From JACRLV01 sp045863555 (lineage in GTDB: Bacteria > Planctomycetota > Phycisphaerae > UBA1845 > Fen-1342): a stretch of 64,000 nt of DNA. The DNA is taken from NCBI GenBank assembly GCA_045863555.1, contig BTUU01000025.1, positions 5,357-69,356 on the forward strand, given 5' to 3'. Within the stretch, counting starts at the first letter, position 1. Each line of letters begins with the position of its first letter. The position numbers and the translations under genes are program-made. The notes beneath the pieces are model-generated. The model had not been told where the DNA came from, made no database searches, and was given only the letters and a program-made list of their open reading frames with translations. Below, piece after piece: positions 35,229 through 42,639 of this stretch.

Positions 35229-36523
35229 ATCAGCGCCGGCCCCGGGGGAAGCGGAGGAGCCTCCGCGCAGCCCGGCTTGTGAAACAGCATCTGGACGTTT
35301 CCAATCGTGCGCTCGCGGAAACCCGCCTCGCAGTAGGCGAGGTAGAACTCCCAGAGCCGGATGAACGCGTCGCCGAGGCCGAGCGCCCGGACATCGCTGC
35401 GCCGCTGCATGAACGCCTCCCGCCAGCGTGCCAGCGTCGTGGCGTAATGGGGCGTGATATCTTCGAGGTGGACGAGCGTGAGGTCGGTATGACGCGCAAT
35501 CGATGACATCATTGCGGAGATCGACGGGATGCAGCTTCCGGGGAAGACGAACTTCTTGATGAAATCGACGCGGTCGCGGGCGGCCGCGTAATAGCGATCC
35601 GCGATCGTGATCGCCTGGATGAGCGCTGCGCCGTGCGGGCGCAGCAACCGGCAGCATTGCCGGAAGTAGGCGTCGTAGTAGCGGTGGCCGACCGCCTCGA
35701 TCATCTCGATCGACACGAGCTTGTCGAACTGTCCTCGGAGATCCCGGTAGTCCTCGAAGAGCAGCGTGATGCGATTCTCCAGCCCCGCCTCCGCAATCCG
35801 GGCGGCGGCGTACTCGTGCTGCTGTCGCGAGATGGTCGTGGTGGTGACCCGGCAGCCGTAATTGCGGGCGGCGTGGAGCGCCAGCCCGCCCCAGCCGGTT
35901 CCGATCTCGAGGAGGTGGTCGCCGGGCCGGAGCCTCAGCTTTCGGCAGACGCGGTCGAGCTTCGCGATCGAGGCGTCGTGCATCGTGCCGGTCGGCGACT
36001 CGAAGATGCCGCACGAGTACATCATGGTCGGGTCGAGGAAGAGCCGGTAGAAGTCGTTGCTGAGGTCGTAGTGGGCGGCGATGTTGCGGCGGCTTCCGCT
36101 TCGCGTGTTGGATCGAAACCAGTGACGGGCGCGATTCCACAGCTCCACTGCGGCGCCCCAGCGACTCTGGATCGTGCGCAGGCTGGCGTCGTTGGCGATC
36201 ATCATGCGGATGAGCCCGACGAGATTGTCGCACTGCCACCAGCCACGAATGAAGGCCTCGCCCGCGCCGACGTCGCCGCCCGCGGCGATCTTCGGGTAGA
36301 AGCGGGGATCGGTGACGTGGAGGTGCACGTCGCGGAGGTCGCCGGCTGCGTTCTCTTTCGCATGGCCGAAGCTGCGGGTGCCCCACGGATCCTGGATTGT
36401 CAGGCGGCCGACCTCGATCCGCTGAAGCGATCGGTGGACGAGGCCGCGGGCCATTCGCTCGACGGGTCCGCCCGCGCGGGGGGTCGACGAGATCTCGCCG
36501 GGGATAATGGAATCTCGAATCAC
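35225..36523 (-). CDS. Cyclopropane-fatty-acyl-phospholipid synthase family protein
   Basis: The 432 aa enzyme would add a methylene or methyl group from SAM to unsaturated acyl chains of membrane phospholipids. The N-terminal lipid-binding part reads RLTIQDPWGTRSFG and HLHVTDPRFYPKIAAGGDVGAGEAFIRGWW. The catalytic part has AHYDLSNDFYRLFLDPTMMYSCGIF, motif I LLEIGTGWGGLALHA, VSIEMIEAVGHRYY, FIKKFVFPGSCIPS and RLWEFYLAYCEAGFRERTIGNVQMLF. GTG 36523 is the start, with GAGGA eight bases upstream and only two bases after the DUF1365 stop. Confidence 0.9.
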   Translation of the reverse strand: MIRDSIIPGEISSTPRAGGPVERMARGLVHRSLQRIEVGRLTIQDPWGTRSFGHAKENAAGDLRDVHLHVTDPRFYPKIAAGGDVGAGEAFIRGWWQCDNLVGLIRMMIANDASLRTIQSRWGAAVELWNRARHWFRSNTRSGSRRNIAAHYDLSNDFYRLFLDPTMMYSCGIFESPTGTMHDASIAKLDRVCRKLRLRPGDHLLEIGTGWGGLALHAARNYGCRVTTTTISRQQHEYAAARIAEAGLENRITLLFEDYRDLRGQFDKLVSIEMIEAVGHRYYDAYFRQCCRLLRPHGAALIQAITIADRYYAAARDRVDFIKKFVFPGSCIPSISAMMSSIARHTDLTLVHLEDITPHYATTLARWREAFMQRRSDVRALGLGDAFIRLWEFYLAYCEAGFRERTIGNVQMLFHKPGCAEAPPLPPGPALI

Positions 36524-36525
36524 GG

Positions 36526-37305
36526 TTACTGTCCTCGCACGCTTGCAGGGAGTTGAGTCCGCGGGTGGGCGAAATAGGGAGCCCGCTTCAGCCACAGGCG
36601 CAGCGCCTGCCAGTAGATCGCCGCGATGACCTTCACCGTCATCAGCGGGTAGCGCACCAGCACCGCGGCGAGGGAGCTGCCGGAAATCTCGCGCCGCCGC
36701 ATCACCATCGTCGCGTCGAAGAGCACGCCGTTCGCGTCGTGGTTTTCCATGTGGATCGCGAGATCCTGGGAGGGCTCGGTCAGCCGCCAGGCGTAGGACT
36801 GATCCATCGGCATGAACGGCGACACGTGGAATTCCTTGGCGAACCGGCAGTCGATCGAGGCCCGCCCGTCGTCGCGGGCCGTGGCCGGGACGACGTAACA
36901 ATGCTGTTCACCCCAGGGGGTATTGTTGATCTCGGCGATGACTGCGCTGAGGGTGCCGTTATCTGCGTGGCAGTAGTAGAAACTGACCGGGTTGAACCGG
37001 TAACCGAAGTACGCCAGCTGCGTGAGAAGCCGCACCGGACCGGTCGGCCGCGTTCCCAGGCGGGATTCGACAAGGTCGCGCGCGGCCTCGTCCAGCGGGC
37101 GATCGGCCGGCAGAGATTTCAGGTGGTCCTGCCGGCGGAATCGGGCGAAGGCGGGCCGGTTGGTCGACCAGAGCCAGCGGCCGCGAAACAGCGTCGGAAG
37201 CTCGCTCAGATCCAGGTACATCATAAACAACCCGTAGCGGAACGAGTTTTCCACTGGCCGGAGGCGGCGGTGGCGGACCCATCCTTCGTAGATGCAACTG
37301 TTCAT
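36526..37305 (-). CDS. DUF1365 family protein
   Basis: The 259 aa protein carries the full DUF1365 pattern: YEGWVRHRRLRPVENSFRYGLFMMYLDLSEL, LLTQLAYFGYRFNPVSFYYCHA, AVIAEINNTPWGEQHCYVV and KEFHVSPFMPMDQSYAW. The reaction is unknown. The family is nearly always found between an FAD amine-oxidase-like gene and a CFA synthase, as here, and a role in fatty-acid modification has been proposed. ATG 37305 overlaps the upstream stop by four bases. Confidence 0.9.
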   Translation of the reverse strand: MNSCIYEGWVRHRRLRPVENSFRYGLFMMYLDLSELPTLFRGRWLWSTNRPAFARFRRQDHLKSLPADRPLDEAARDLVESRLGTRPTGPVRLLTQLAYFGYRFNPVSFYYCHADNGTLSAVIAEINNTPWGEQHCYVVPATARDDGRASIDCRFAKEFHVSPFMPMDQSYAWRLTEPSQDLAIHMENHDANGVLFDATMVMRRREISGSSLAAVLVRYPLMTVKVIAAIYWQALRLWLKRAPYFAHPRTQLPASVRGQ

Positions 37306-38597
37306 GCTTGCACCAGTTGCCGACGATTTCGCGGAAGCAGGAGCCGCGGATATTCGGTTCGGTCTGAAAATTCCCGGACAACTTCCAGGCCGCTGCGCAC
37401 GCCGTCCTCGTGGAATCCGTAGCCCCAGTACGCTCCGCAGTAGTGCGTCCGATGATGACCGGAAATCTCACCGCGCCGCGCCTGGGCTGCGACGCTCCGC
37501 GGGGTAAAGGTCGGGTGCTCGTAGTCGAAGGCGCGCAGCCGGGCCCGCTCGTCGATTTCGGTTTCATCCGGCGTCAGCGTGACGAAATAGTCGCGGTGAG
37601 CCCGCAGGCCCTGGAGCATGTTCATGTAATAGGTGGCTCGAACCGAGCGGGATTCCGATTGCGGGATGCGGTAATTCCAGCTCGACCAGGCGAGCCGGCG
37701 GCCGGGCATCTGCGAACGGTCCGTGTGGAGAAGGGTCCGGTTGGGCTGGTAGCGGACGGCGCCCAGCACCTCGCGTTCGGCGGCGGTCGGGTCCGCGAGC
37801 ATGCGGAGGGCCTGGTCGCCATGGACCGCGATCACGACACGGTCGAAGCTCTCGGTGGATTCGCGGGTTTCGACGATCGCGCTCGCGGCGGTGCGCCGGA
37901 TCATCCGGACCGGCGTATTCAGGCGGATTTTCCCGCGAAACGGCGCGATCAGTTTCTCGACGTAGCGCTTCGACCCTCCCTCAATCACGCGCCAGGTCGG
38001 ACGTTCGAATTCCGCGAGCATCCCGTGGTTCGCGAAGAACTGAAGAAAGAACTGTGCGGGCGTATCGAGGAACGTGCTCGGGTCCGCGGACCAGATCGCC
38101 GCGCCCATCGGGACGATGTAGTAGTCGATGAACCGGCGGGAGTAGCCGCCCTCGCGCAGGTAGGCTCCGAGCGTGCCGTGCACAGCGCCGGCCGTGAGTC
38201 GCCGCCGGCCCGTCCGGTTGAACCGGAGTATCTCGAAAATCATGCGATGGAACCAGGGGCGAAGCAGGTTGGCACGCTGGCAGAAAAGCGAATTCAGGCT
38301 GTTGCCCGCGTACTCCACGCCCGTTCGGCGGCACGAAACGGCGAAGCTCATGCTGCTGGGCTTGCTGCGGACGCCGAGTTCATCCAGCAGGCGGCAAAAA
38401 TTCGGATACGCGGCCTCGTTGAAGACGATAAACCCGGTGTCGACGGCCACTGCACCGGCCGGATCGTCGACCTCGACGGTGTTCGTGTGGCCGCCGACGT
38501 AGTCCGCCGCTTCGAACAACGTCAGGTCATGCTGACGGTGCAGGTAGTGAGCCACCGTCAGACCCGAGATTCCTGTTCCGATGATCGCGATGCGCAT
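37302..38597 (-). CDS. FAD-dependent amine-oxidase-like oxidoreductase
   Basis: The 431 aa flavoprotein opens with a dinucleotide-binding motif IIGTGISGLTVAHYL (4-18) and continues DLTLFEAADYVGGHTNTVEV and DTGFIVFNEAAYPNFCRLLDELGV, as in phytoene-desaturase/amine-oxidase-like enzymes. The last part is RGEISGHHRTHYCGAYWGYGFHEDGVRSGLEVV. In the usual DUF1365-CFA neighbourhood it is a candidate desaturase or oxidase of acyl chains. The ATG at 38597 directly adjoins the UvdE stop. Confidence 0.85.
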   Translation of the reverse strand: MRIAIIGTGISGLTVAHYLHRQHDLTLFEAADYVGGHTNTVEVDDPAGAVAVDTGFIVFNEAAYPNFCRLLDELGVRSKPSSMSFAVSCRRTGVEYAGNSLNSLFCQRANLLRPWFHRMIFEILRFNRTGRRRLTAGAVHGTLGAYLREGGYSRRFIDYYIVPMGAAIWSADPSTFLDTPAQFFLQFFANHGMLAEFERPTWRVIEGGSKRYVEKLIAPFRGKIRLNTPVRMIRRTAASAIVETRESTESFDRVVIAVHGDQALRMLADPTAAEREVLGAVRYQPNRTLLHTDRSQMPGRRLAWSSWNYRIPQSESRSVRATYYMNMLQGLRAHRDYFVTLTPDETEIDERARLRAFDYEHPTFTPRSVAAQARRGEISGHHRTHYCGAYWGYGFHEDGVRSGLEVVREFSDRTEYPRLLLPRNRRQLVQA

Positions 38598-39602
38598 CTA
38601 GCGGCACCTCTGCAAAATGGGCCTGGATGACGCGTGCCGGCGGCGCGACGGGGCGGATTCTTCCGGACCCGGCGGGCCGACCGGCGACGGATGTGGACTC
38701 TTCGCGCCGGAAAGGGATTGCTTCAGGCGAAGCACCGCGGTCTCCTTGGCACGCGCTTCGATTTCGACGGTGATCGCGAGGTCGCGCCAAGCCCGGGGGA
38801 AGTCGCGCGGGTTGATGAAATCCGCGTGCACGCGCGGATCGACGGCACGCCAGCCGCCGGCCGGGCTGGAGAGGTGAAACAGCGGCTCGCGCGGCCAGGT
38901 GGAGAGAGCCCGGGACGTTGCTTCGGTGACCGACAGTCCGTCCGGCAGGCAGCGATGGTGGTGAACGTCGTAGACAAACGGGACGTTCTCGGCTTCACAC
39001 AGCGGGAGGAGATCCGCGGGCGAGAAGACGCGGTCGTCGTTCTCCAGCGCGATGCGACTGCGAACGGCGCGTGGGAGGGATCGGATGGTCGATCGCAGGC
39101 GATCGAGCGCGGCGTTTCTGTCTCCATAGGCGCCGCCGCCATGGACCGTCAGGACGTCCGCGCCGATCCACTCGGCTACTTCCGCCTGGTATTCGAGTTC
39201 GGCGATTGAATTCCGCACGACACGCGGGTCGGGGGAATTCAGCACGGTGAACTGGTCGGGGTGGAACGTGAGGCGGACGTTGAGTTCGCGCGCGACGCGG
39301 CCGCACTCCCGAAACGCGGCGATGATGGACGCCGCGTCGGGCAGGTCGGCGACGGCGTATCCGACCGCCGGGTGCGTGCGCAACGGGAGGATCTGGCTTA
39401 CGACGCGGAAGCAGCCGATCCCATTCGCGGCACAGAACTCGAGGGCGGTTCGGAGCGACGCGGTGTTTTGCTGCGCGATTTCGGCGAAGCGGCGAAGCTG
39501 CTCGGCTCGCGTGCGGCGAAGGGTGGCCGCGGCGGTCGTCGTGCGGAATTGAATCGGCTCGTGTTGGAACGCGCAGCACAAGCCGAGGCGCGGCTGGTTC
39601 AT
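38598..39602 (-). CDS. uvsE: UV damage endonuclease UvdE/UvsE
   Basis: The 334 aa protein matches the UVDE TIM barrel: RLGLCCAFQ, NGIGCFRVVSQILPL, LTFHPDQFTVLNSPDPRVV, ADVLTVHGGGAYGDR, RIALENDDRVFSPADLL and VPFVYDVHHHRC. UVDE cuts 5' to pyrimidine dimers and 6-4 photoproducts using a metal cluster of His, Glu and Asp residues, all of which are visible in these strands. The C-terminal 35 residues are Pro/Arg-rich and probably disordered. The start at 39602 overlaps the SDR stop as TGATG; a GTG at 39605 is an alternative. Here it may stand where other light operons have a photolyase. Confidence 0.88.
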   Translation of the reverse strand: MNQPRLGLCCAFQHEPIQFRTTTAAATLRRTRAEQLRRFAEIAQQNTASLRTALEFCAANGIGCFRVVSQILPLRTHPAVGYAVADLPDAASIIAAFRECGRVARELNVRLTFHPDQFTVLNSPDPRVVRNSIAELEYQAEVAEWIGADVLTVHGGGAYGDRNAALDRLRSTIRSLPRAVRSRIALENDDRVFSPADLLPLCEAENVPFVYDVHHHRCLPDGLSVTEATSRALSTWPREPLFHLSSPAGGWRAVDPRVHADFINPRDFPRAWRDLAITVEIEARAKETAVLRLKQSLSGAKSPHPSPVGPPGPEESAPSRRRHASSRPILQRCR

Positions 39603-41158
39603 CACGTGGGCACCTCGCCGCGCGGACGGGGTCCGGTCGATGCGGTCTCAATCGACGCGGGGCTACCGGACGTCTCCTCTGCGACCCGTTTCGCGCCGCG
39701 GAGCATTCCTCGAAAGACGATCCCGTGCAGCGGGGCGACGGCGTACCAGTACGCGAGGCCAGCCAGACCGCGGGGCTTGAAGCGCGCTGTCTGGACGAGT
39801 GTGCAGGTCTGCTCCTGGCCGGGAAGGACTTCGAACGTGAGCGTCGCTTCGCCGGGCAGGCGCATCTCGGCCCGCAGCTCCAAACGACGCCCGGGTTCGA
39901 AATCGGTCACGCGCCAGAAGTCGACGGCGTCTCCGAAAGCGAGCTGGGTGGGATGCCGCCTTCCGCGGCGCAGGCCGGGACCTCCGATCAACCTGTCGAT
40001 CATGCCGCGGAGCCTCCAGAGCAGATCCGCGCCGAAGTACCCGTTGTCGCCACCGATTCTGCACACGACTTCAAAGACCCTGGAGGCGGGCGCGGAGACG
40101 GCGAGTTTTCGAGTGTCGGTGAACACGCGACCGCCCGCCCACTCCGGGTCGCCGGGAACGGGCCCTGCGTCCGACCAGACGGTTTCGCGGCGCGCATCGG
40201 ATGTACTGCCGAGCGCCGCGCGGATCGCGGCTTCGACCGTCGTGCGGTCGAGCGGCATCATGCGCGCGGCGTCGTCATTGCGGCAGACGACGCGGTTTCG
40301 CAGACCTTCCGCCAGCGGTCGTGCGATACGGTGGCTGACGGGTGTGACCAGGTGAATCCAGAGCGAGCTGAGCCGGGGCGTCAGCACTGGAACGGGCAGG
40401 ATTCGGCGGCGCGGCAACCGGAGACAGTCGCTCATCCGGTCCATCAGTTCGCGGTAGGTCAGCACATCCGGGCCGCCGATGTCGAGCCGGCGGCCGATTG
40501 TCTCCGGCGCCCGCAGGCAGGCGACGAGGTAGTACAGGACGTCGCGGACGGCGATCGGCTGACACTGTGTGCTGACCCAGCGCGGCGTGACCATGATGGG
40601 CAATCGTTCGACGAGATAGCGGAGGATTTCGAATGAGGCTGAGCCCGAGCCGATGATCATGGCCGCGCGCAATACCGTGACGGGAACGTCGGTTGACGCC
40701 AATGCGGCTTCGACTTCGCGTCGCGAACTCAGGTGTTCGCTGAGGCCGTCGCCGGTTTCTCCCAGGCCGCCGAGGTAGATGATCCGCGGCACGCCGGCGC
40801 TGGCCGCCGCCTGGGCAAACGATGAAGCGAGCCTCTGATCCTGCGCGCGGTACCGGCCCCCGGCCGACATCATCGAGTGGACGAGGTAGTACGCGGCTTC
40901 ACAGCCCCGCATCGCCGAAGCGACCGATGGCGTGTCGTCCACGTCGCATTCGAGGATCGTTACGCCGGGGTCGCTTGCCCAGGCGCGGGCCGCCAGCTTC
41001 CGAGCGCAGCGGACGAGGCAACGGACACGAAAGCCGGCGGCGAGGAGGCGCGGCACGAGGCGGCCGCCGATATAGCCGGTCGCGCCGGTCACGAGCACGG
41101 TCGGAGGCGGTTGGCCCGTTGGCGGCGCTGAAGACGAATTTTCGTTCAATTCGTTCAT
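39602..41158 (-). CDS. SDR NAD(P)-binding protein with C-terminal DUF2867 domain
   Basis: First gene of the operon, 518 aa. Residues 15-300 are an atypical short-chain dehydrogenase: VLVTGATGYIGGRLVPRLL carries GxTGxxG, followed by AAYYLVHSM and RIIYLGGLGE. Residues 340-500 form a DUF2867 domain (VFEVVCRIGGDNGYFGADLLWRLRGMIDRLIGGPGLRRGRRHP, FEVLPGQEQTCTLVQTARFKPRGLAGLAYWYAVAPLHGIVFRGML). Substrate is unknown. ATG 41158 is chosen because the promoter found at 41166-41194 would start transcription at or next to it, making the message leaderless; ATG 41167 lies inside the -10 box and so is unlikely. Confidence 0.85.
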   Translation of the reverse strand: MNELNENSSSAPPTGQPPPTVLVTGATGYIGGRLVPRLLAAGFRVRCLVRCARKLAARAWASDPGVTILECDVDDTPSVASAMRGCEAAYYLVHSMMSAGGRYRAQDQRLASSFAQAAASAGVPRIIYLGGLGETGDGLSEHLSSRREVEAALASTDVPVTVLRAAMIIGSGSASFEILRYLVERLPIMVTPRWVSTQCQPIAVRDVLYYLVACLRAPETIGRRLDIGGPDVLTYRELMDRMSDCLRLPRRRILPVPVLTPRLSSLWIHLVTPVSHRIARPLAEGLRNRVVCRNDDAARMMPLDRTTVEAAIRAALGSTSDARRETVWSDAGPVPGDPEWAGGRVFTDTRKLAVSAPASRVFEVVCRIGGDNGYFGADLLWRLRGMIDRLIGGPGLRRGRRHPTQLAFGDAVDFWRVTDFEPGRRLELRAEMRLPGEATLTFEVLPGQEQTCTLVQTARFKPRGLAGLAYWYAVAPLHGIVFRGMLRGAKRVAEETSGSPASIETASTGPRPRGEVPT

Positions 41159-41165
41159 ATCGATC

Positions 41166-41194
41166 ATGATACAGTGAGTCCGCGCGTTAATCAA
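41166..41194 (-). promoter_or_regulatory. Promoter of the eight-gene lipid/UV operon
   Basis: On the minus strand, TTGATT (41194-41189) and TATCAT (41171-41166) are exactly 17 bases apart. The expected start is near 41159, on the ATG of the SDR gene at 41158, so this transcript is probably leaderless. There is no SD before either candidate ATG. Confidence 0.6.
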
Positions 41195-41200
41195 GCTTGA
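41191..41200. promoter_or_regulatory. Palindrome joining the two -35 boxes (operator candidate)
   Basis: TCAAGCTTGA is a perfect 10-base palindrome made by the two divergent -35 boxes with GC between them. A dimer bound here would cover both -35 sites at once. The adjacent MerR-type gene is the obvious candidate binder. Confidence 0.45.
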
Positions 41201-41225
41201 CTTGGACGAAAAATCGTTCTAATCT
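41197..41225 (+). promoter_or_regulatory. Promoter of the CarH/LitR-like regulator
   Basis: TTGACT (41197-41202) and TAATCT (41220-41225) stand 17 bases apart. The start would be near 41232, so the long open frame from TTG 41197 cannot be the gene start and ATG 41266 is preferred, with a leader of about 34 bases. Confidence 0.6.
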
Positions 41226-41265
41226 ATCAAAATGTTCAACCGTGGCCATCGTCGGAACACTAAGA

Positions 41266-42159
41266 ATGGGTCCTATAATCTCGCCTCGTGAATTAGCCGC
41301 GGCGATCGGCGTCAGTGAATCGTCGCTCAAGCGCTGGGCGGACGGGGGCCATATCCGGGTTACGCGAACGGCCGGAGGCCATCGACGAATCGCGATCGGT
41401 GAGGCGATCCGCTTTGTCCGCGCGGTCGGCGCACCGCTGGTGCGACCGGAGCTGCTGGGGCTGCGCGATTTGTCACCGACCGGGGGCGCGCTGCTCATGG
41501 CGGACGCGCCTGGAGACCGGCTGTTTGGTTTTCTGTCGGAGGGGAGGGCAAAGGACGCGCGGGGACTGATCCTGTCGCTCTATCTTGAGGGACAATCCGT
41601 CGCCGAAATCGCGGACGGACCGATCCGCAACGCGATGGAGCGGCTGGGGGAGTTGTGGCGGCATCAGGAATCCGGGATTTTCCTGGAGCATCGCGCGACC
41701 GACATCTGCGTTCAGGCGATTGAGCAACTGCGCCAGTTCGTTGAGCCGGAGGAGCCGCGGGCGATCGCGGTCGGGGGCGCGCCGCCCGGCGATCCCTATT
41801 TTCTCCCCTCGCTCCTGGTCGCCACGGCACTTCAGGCCGAGGGCTGGCGGGCTGTAAATCTTGGACCGAACACCCCGTTCGACGCGCTGGTTGCGGCGTG
41901 CAAGCATCACCAGCCGGCGCTCGCATGGCTTTCCGTCAGTTCGGTGCAGAACGCGGGGGAGATTGAGCAGGGCATTGCGCGCCTGGCCGGCGAACTCGCG
42001 GAACAGAGGACCACGCTGGTGCTCGGGGGGCAACGCCTCCCAGACGTGTCGACGCGCGAACGGCCCGGTGTGCATCGGTGCCAGACAATCTCGGATGTGC
42101 TCAATCTCACCCGGACTCTGGAGCCGAGGGTCGAGGCGAGCGGAGATCAATCCAGTTGA
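41266..42159 (+). CDS. CarH/LitR-like MerR regulator with B12-binding-type domain
   Basis: The 297 aa protein has an N-terminal MerR/excisionase-type helix-turn-helix (5-51; SPRELAAAIGVSESSLKRW, then TAGGHRRI). A four-helix bundle (about 85-160) carries the light-sensing motif Wx9EH exactly: Trp131, Glu141, His142, the same spacing as in CarH. The Rossmann-like B12 domain (about 165-285) reads PGDPY at 174-178, where CarH has PGERH; Tyr178 thus replaces the lower cobalt-ligand His. CarH uses adenosylcobalamin to repress genes in the dark. LitR proteins without the B12 site are known and work with other photoreceptors. It faces the lipid/UV operon and probably controls it. Confidence 0.85.
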   Translation: MGPIISPRELAAAIGVSESSLKRWADGGHIRVTRTAGGHRRIAIGEAIRFVRAVGAPLVRPELLGLRDLSPTGGALLMADAPGDRLFGFLSEGRAKDARGLILSLYLEGQSVAEIADGPIRNAMERLGELWRHQESGIFLEHRATDICVQAIEQLRQFVEPEEPRAIAVGGAPPGDPYFLPSLLVATALQAEGWRAVNLGPNTPFDALVAACKHHQPALAWLSVSSVQNAGEIEQGIARLAGELAEQRTTLVLGGQRLPDVSTRERPGVHRCQTISDVLNLTRTLEPRVEASGDQSS

Positions 42160-42193
42160 ACTTCGGTCGAATGCTACGCCCGGCGCCGGCCCG

Positions 42194-42637
42194 TCATGCG
42201 CCATCCGCAGCCGCGCAGAGGCGGCGGTAGTAGTCTTCGACGTCGAGGCCCAGGAGCGTTGCGCCGTAGATCTCCGCCTCGACGTGCGTGGCCACGTCGC
42301 CATAGTTGACGGACGGGATGTAGTAGGCGATAAGTTGCGGGAGCACGTCGTCGGCGGGTTCGAATCGCGGGTGGATGAACAGGCAGAATCCGTCGGAGGG
42401 ATGGCCACCGAGCGACTCCAGACACGCGAACTCGCCGGGACGGAGCGGACCCGCATCAAAACGCACGCCAACGGGATAGCGAACGGCGGTGCGATCGTCG
42501 AGCAGGCGGAAGATCGCCGCCCGGTCGATGCTGCCCCCGAGTTTCGCCCTGGCTTCGAGGGCTTTCGCGCGGACATGGTCGCGAAGCGACTGCTGTCCGT
42601 CGGCCGCGGTCGGCAATTGCGGGGGGCGGTGGCTCAC
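42194..42637 (-). CDS. Hypothetical protein at the end of the cytochrome/NrfD operon
   Basis: The 147 aa protein is soluble and without signal peptide or membrane segment. Visible stretches are AAIFRLLDDRTAVRYPVGVRFDAGPLRPGEFACL, GFCLFIHPRFEPADDVLPQLIAYYIPSVNYGD and YGATLLGLDVEDYYRRLCAA. I do not recognise a family. It starts three bases after the NrfD-like stop, so it belongs to that operon and may serve assembly of the complex, as a small cytoplasmic chaperone would. That is only position-based inference. Confidence 0.65.
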   Translation of the reverse strand: MSHRPPQLPTAADGQQSLRDHVRAKALEARAKLGGSIDRAAIFRLLDDRTAVRYPVGVRFDAGPLRPGEFACLESLGGHPSDGFCLFIHPRFEPADDVLPQLIAYYIPSVNYGDVATHVEAEIYGATLLGLDVEDYYRRLCAAADGA

Positions 42638-42639
42638 GA

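Noticed and set aside
37410..38630. Plus-strand frame of 406 aa
   Set aside because: Antisense to the FAD oxidoreductase gene within a tightly coupled operon.
41197..41265. Longer start of the CarH-like gene at TTG 41197 or GTG 41242
   Set aside because: TTG 41197 lies in the -35 box; the GTG has no SD and would add residues outside the usual MerR start.
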